Shown here: one piece after another, positions 60,651 through 64,000 of the stretch
Numbering within the stretch: position 1 is the first letter of the stretch
How the letters are laid out: each line of letters opens with the position of its first letter
DNA from: Ashinkailepas kermadecensis
Taxonomy: Eukaryota > Arthropoda > Thecostraca > Neolepadidae
Assembly: GCA_034440615.1 (NCBI GenBank)
Contig: JAOTOM010004832.1
Location: forward strand, 122,001 to 186,000
Length of the DNA stretch: 64,000 nt
Reading direction: 5' to 3'
Notes under the pieces: model-generated
What the model was told of the DNA's origin: nothing
The model's database searches: none
The model's input: only the letters and a program-made list of their open reading frames with translations
Made by a program: the position numbers and the translations under genes

Positions 60651-60771
60651 ATTTACAACATGAATTAGGGGTGCCTTCACATGCATTTTTAGGGGGCTGA
60701 GGGGTTCTTTTACGACGCATTCAACTGCTGGGTCACATAGCGTTGTCAACCTATGACGTCGATTGGTCGCG

Positions 60772-60862
60772 GGTGGACTCGGAAATCTCGCCTATTGTGG
60801 GATTCGAACTCACGATTTTATGATCAAGAATCCAACGCCCTAACGATTGAGTTGCCGCGACT
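60772..60862 (-). repeat. tRNA-derived SINE head
   Basis: The minus strand reads gcaactcaatcgttagggcg (A box) and then gtgagttcgaatcccac (B box) 33 nt later, in a tRNA-like arrangement. Acceptor-stem halves do not pair well. Lies in the stathmin-like intron in sense orientation. Confidence 0.6.
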
Positions 60863-61033
60863 CCCACAAACAAAATTGTGATTGGTTGAAAGTAATTGGA
60901 TGCGCCCCCTTATGGGTACGATGCTAATTTCAGGAGCACTTCAGATGGATTAAGGGTGCTCACACACCCACAGAAGAATACAGCATGCAATTATCCAGCA
61001 GTATTAGAACCATGTCGTGCCAGAACCGGGCAG

Positions 61034-61505
61034 AACATGTGCAGTCGGTCACTGAAGAATCTTCCAGTATACCTTTACCAGGATTGGCCACTAGGAACGT
61101 AGGCTGTGCCGCTCCACAGCAATTATTGGTAGGCTGCACCGCCTAACACTTAGGCGTTACGTGAGAGCCTACCAGGCTGACTCGGTCCAGTGCCCCAACC
61201 ATAGAAATTCGCTTGTGTTCGCACGTGGCCACTTGCCATGCAACCATGAAGTGAGAAGCTTGGGTCTACGTTGTTCCCGCCTTGCATGCATCAGTCGGCC
61301 AAACAACTTGGCAGTTCTATGAGAACTGGACTTCTGTTGACAAGCAACAATTGATCGCTATGAATTTCGGACTTCGGCACTACAAAATGAGCTAGAAATG
61401 CTGGAAGGAGCTCGGATACAAAGGATGTAGCGAAAGGTTAAGTCGGTTGATGATGTCAATGCAATCAATCATTCTCTTGCCATAAAATAATGATATAATT
61501 TAAAC
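61034..61505 (+). repeat. inverted repeat pair T, arm 1
   Basis: About 470 bp that aligns with the reverse complement of 62285-62795. Shared blocks: tcttccagtatacctt, cgtaggctgtgcc, tcagtcggccaaacaa, ctgttgacaagcaacaatt, ttggacttcggcaacac-like, and ccataaaataatgat near the end. Divergence is perhaps 20-25 percent with indels. This arm lacks the tRNA-like head present on the other. Confidence 0.88.
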
Positions 61506-61654
61506 CTTTTAGACTTCTTAGAAATGGTGTTCGAATTTTTCCTGGAGTGGCTTTATGGATCACGATCATATTGCTAAGCAGAGCTTGTTGCATGAGCACT
61601 GGCCGTACCACCTGATGCATGAATTCCACTTTACGGTACAAATTTGGCCGAACG

Positions 61655-61860
61655 TTTAACGTATCGTCAATGCACCGATACGACCACCCCGGTAGCTCGT
61701 TCTCGACCTTATTGAGTCAGTTGCCAACTGACTCTCCTGACCGAGGGCCAAATGCGAACGCATAAAGAGACGAGTATAAGTGCGAGCGCGAGTGTGAATT
61801 CCCGGAATACCGGTCGCATTGAACTTCATGCTGTCGACTTCTTGTGGGCAGAAAATTCCA
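61655..61860 (-). repeat. dispersed repeat family S, copy 2
   Basis: Same-orientation relative of 60395-60650, more diverged; the B box is lost. Confidence 0.55.
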
Positions 61861-62284
61861 GAATGACTTTGGTCCTGGAAAGTATATTCCACTGGCCCCA
61901 TGGGGCGTTATTTATGCTGTCCGTGCTGCAATTCAACATACAACATGTGACATCAAATGCTGCTCCATTTTCAAGTAACTAGAAGTAGTTTCACACAAAA
62001 ATGACAGATAGGCCGGTTGCATTTCGTGCTGAAACAATGTAAACTAAAAGCGTCTGATTGTAAACTAACCTGGATGGTACAGTACCCGTTTGAAGAAATA
62101 TTTGAGCTGCACAGAAATATGAATATATAACTTGTCACACAGTACACAATATATACAAAATATAATTATATATGCCATACTACATAGGACGTACGGCCAA
62201 CAACTTGGGTTCCTCAATGAATCATGTGTAATTTTGTCAAGTAATTATTGTCAATCAATCTGCATAAATCATACAGCTTTAAAT

Positions 62285-62830
62285 TTGGAAATTCGATCAT
62301 TATTTTAGGACACGAGAGAGCTTCATTGACATCATAAACCTCCCTCCCCACTCGCTACACCATTTACAGTCGAGCTACTTCCAGCCTTTCCAGCTCATTC
62401 TGTGTTGCCGAAGTCCAAAATCCACAGCGACAAATTGTTGCTTGTCAACAGGAGTCCAGTGGTAGTCTGCTCACTGTGCTGCCAATATTGTTTGGCCGAC
62501 TGACACATGCAAGGCAGGAACAACATAGACAAGTCTTTCTCACTTTCTCACTTTCTCACTTCATGGCCACAGGGCAAATGGCTAGGTGACGAGCGCAAAC
62601 GCGAATTCCTGTCTCTGAACACTGGCCCGTGGTCAACCTGGTAGACTGTCACCTAGCAACTAACTGTAGAGCGGGGCGCAGTATTTCCTGCGAATAATTC
62701 CTGTAAAACGGCACAGCCTACGTTTCCAATGGCCAGCCATAGCAAAGGTATACTGGAAGATACTTCCGTGACCGATTGCACCAGCGCTCTACCAACTGAG
62801 CTACCAAATGCTGGTCATAGGCACAGCATG
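62285..62830 (-). repeat. inverted repeat pair T, arm 2, with tRNA-like head
   Basis: Reverse complement of arm 1 (61034-61505) plus a 5' head reading ggtagctcagttggtagagcg on the minus strand, a textbook A box; a B box is not clear. Includes a (ctttctca)n short repeat at 62,536-62,562. It is in sense orientation in the last intron of the stathmin-like gene, the other arm antisense, with a spacer of about 780 bp. Confidence 0.88.
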
Positions 62831-62904
62831 GTAGGGGTATTGGCACCAGCTGAGTATCAGTGTCATGAAACCACCTGCACCTGCTGCTGATCGAGCCAAC
62901 ATAC

Positions 62905-63032
62905 CTGTTATCCATGGCAGAGTCAATCTTCTTCTCAAGCTGCTCCTCCTTATCAACGATGCGCTTCTGTTTCGCCTCTTCGATGTGCTGCTGCTTCAGA
63001 CCTATTTTGCGCACCCTCTCTTCTTCTGCTGC
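62905..63032 (-). CDS. stathmin-like protein, penultimate coding exon
   Basis: A 128-bp exon with good borders: acceptor tatcttcctaacag before 63032 and donor ag/gtatgt after 62905. It reads AAEEERVRKIGLKQQHIEEA, then a charged heptad segment ending EKKIDSAMDNR, i.e. a long coiled-coil-like helix. The end matches the stathmin pattern of a KxxxAxxNR segment followed by a second tubulin-binding helix, and it joins in phase to the exon at 59899-60061 across a 2,843-bp intron. Only this frame of the exon is open throughout. Upstream exons (N-terminal capping region) are not found in the 970 bp left in the window; the intron upstream begins with the branch-like ctaac close to the acceptor. Confidence 0.6.
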
Positions 63033-64000
63033 CTGTTAGGAAGATAATTTGACTACTATGTTACCAGGGCGACTTAATATCAATTATATAAGTGGTTTGG
63101 ACCGGTACAGCCTACAAATAGTCTTGATAGTATGTTCATATCATGACTGAAGCCTTAAACAGATTAAAGAACAGGCTCGGGATATCCTCCCAATGATATC
63201 CATCGCCACTCACTGTCCGAATGGGAACACACCAGATGAAACTAAGCAGCATGGAACAGCCCGAGCAGCACGACTCATTTTGGCGAGCTTCAATCCTTGA
63301 TGAATGGTGATCTTGGTCGCGCCATATTGCATAACTCGGACTGGAAATTCACCCAACTGACCAACACCGTTGTCACCGTCTGCCAATCTGAAACAAATGA
63401 TTTGAGCCGGAGGCCTTGGCGATGACGCAACTTCCTTCCGAGATCCCTCCGAGATTGGAGATTCCGCAACAAAACACTCCTTTGAAAAGCGTTCGATTGC
63501 ACTAGAGTTCTCGACGAATGCGGATGGAAACATTTACCTTTGTCAAATAATCCGGTATCATGACAGGGACACATCGGATGTAGTCGTCTCAATCACTTAA
63601 ATGTGGAACTTCTGAAAGGATTTTCCGGTCTTCGTTTCTGGGCAGGAGCCGGAGCGTGTTGTCGAACGATCAATCAGCGCCAGGTCTGATGACGCACGCG
63701 ACGAAGTCGGGTAAGCCGCTCACGTAGTCGCGTGGCAGCAAGGAAAGAACACTCTTATTGGTGCAAAGGTGGCATAGAAGGTGGTGAACAGGAAGAATAA
63801 GTGTTCTTTCATCAGCTCAGAGCCGAGACCTAACAGTACATACCCGGCTAATTCAAATCCTGATACAAACTGATAGGGCGCTCTCCACCCAGCCTCACCC
63901 CTCGTCATGCCTGACTCTGTGGGCGAGGAGCGTGGGCCATTCTATTCCAGCCTTCATCGCACGATGTCGTGACGTCGCGACGGCGAACGATTGTCTTCAC
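63033..64000. other. upstream intron or flank of the stathmin-like gene
   Basis: No further stathmin-like exon found. A segment at 63219-63391 (minus) is open with an acceptor-like and a donor-like border, but its phase does not fit the exon at 62905-63032. 63,650-63,730 (minus) is open and protein-like but has no clear acceptor. Confidence 0.35.

Noticed and set aside
63219..63391. Possible further exon of the stathmin-like gene (acceptor-like tttgtttcag, donor gtgagt)
   Set aside because: It ends in a phase that would put a stop codon in the next exon, and its peptide does not resemble stathmin.

Overview
The window looks like nuclear DNA of an invertebrate animal, probably an arthropod. 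The evidence is spliced exons with GT-AG borders, three non-LTR retrotransposons, tRNA-derived SINE heads, hAT-type MITE structure, and no bacterial-style gene packing. A crustacean is a guess; nothing here fixes the taxon. Most of the sequence is non-coding and an unusually large share is tandem repeat: more than 20 distinct minisatellite families (units about 12 to 85 bp) plus AT, GT, GCGT and ATAC-type microsatellites. Most long open frames are by-products of these arrays and are not annotated as genes.

Layout. 1-6.2 kb: a 19-bp minisatellite split by a minus-strand RNase H-bearing non-LTR element (element 1) whose ORF2 is damaged at only three places. 6.2-40 kb: no recognisable gene; a chain of minisatellites (notably the 2.1-kb 14-bp array at 11.6-13.7 kb, the 43-bp array at 16.1-17.8 kb and the 68-bp array with higher-order structure at 34-35.4 kb), microsatellites, SINE heads, a complete 297-bp hAT-type MITE with a perfect 8-bp target duplication, and GC-rich unsorted sequence. 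40.9-43 kb: a candidate first coding exon on the minus strand with promoter-like motifs, directly downstream (in gene sense) of a 1.15-kb 21-bp minisatellite. 43-49 kb: a second RNase H-bearing LINE (plus strand), inside whose endonuclease domain a 32-bp minisatellite has grown out of the coding sequence itself. 50.6-53.2 kb: two more minisatellites and a decayed MITE. 54.6-56.8 kb: a third LINE of a different (CR1/L2/Jockey-like) type. 59.9-63 kb: the last two coding exons of a stathmin-like gene on the minus strand, phase-compatible across a 2.84-kb intron that holds an inverted pair of about 0.5-kb repeats and other SINE-like copies.

The only cellular genes I can support are the stathmin-like gene (partial, 5' part outside or not found) and, less securely, the first exon at 40.9-41.45 kb. 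I see no operon, CRISPR array, toxin, virus or obvious new multi-gene system. The most unusual biology is repeat birth: a minisatellite arising from retrotransposon codons, higher-order array structure, and a fold-back repeat pair inside a gene.
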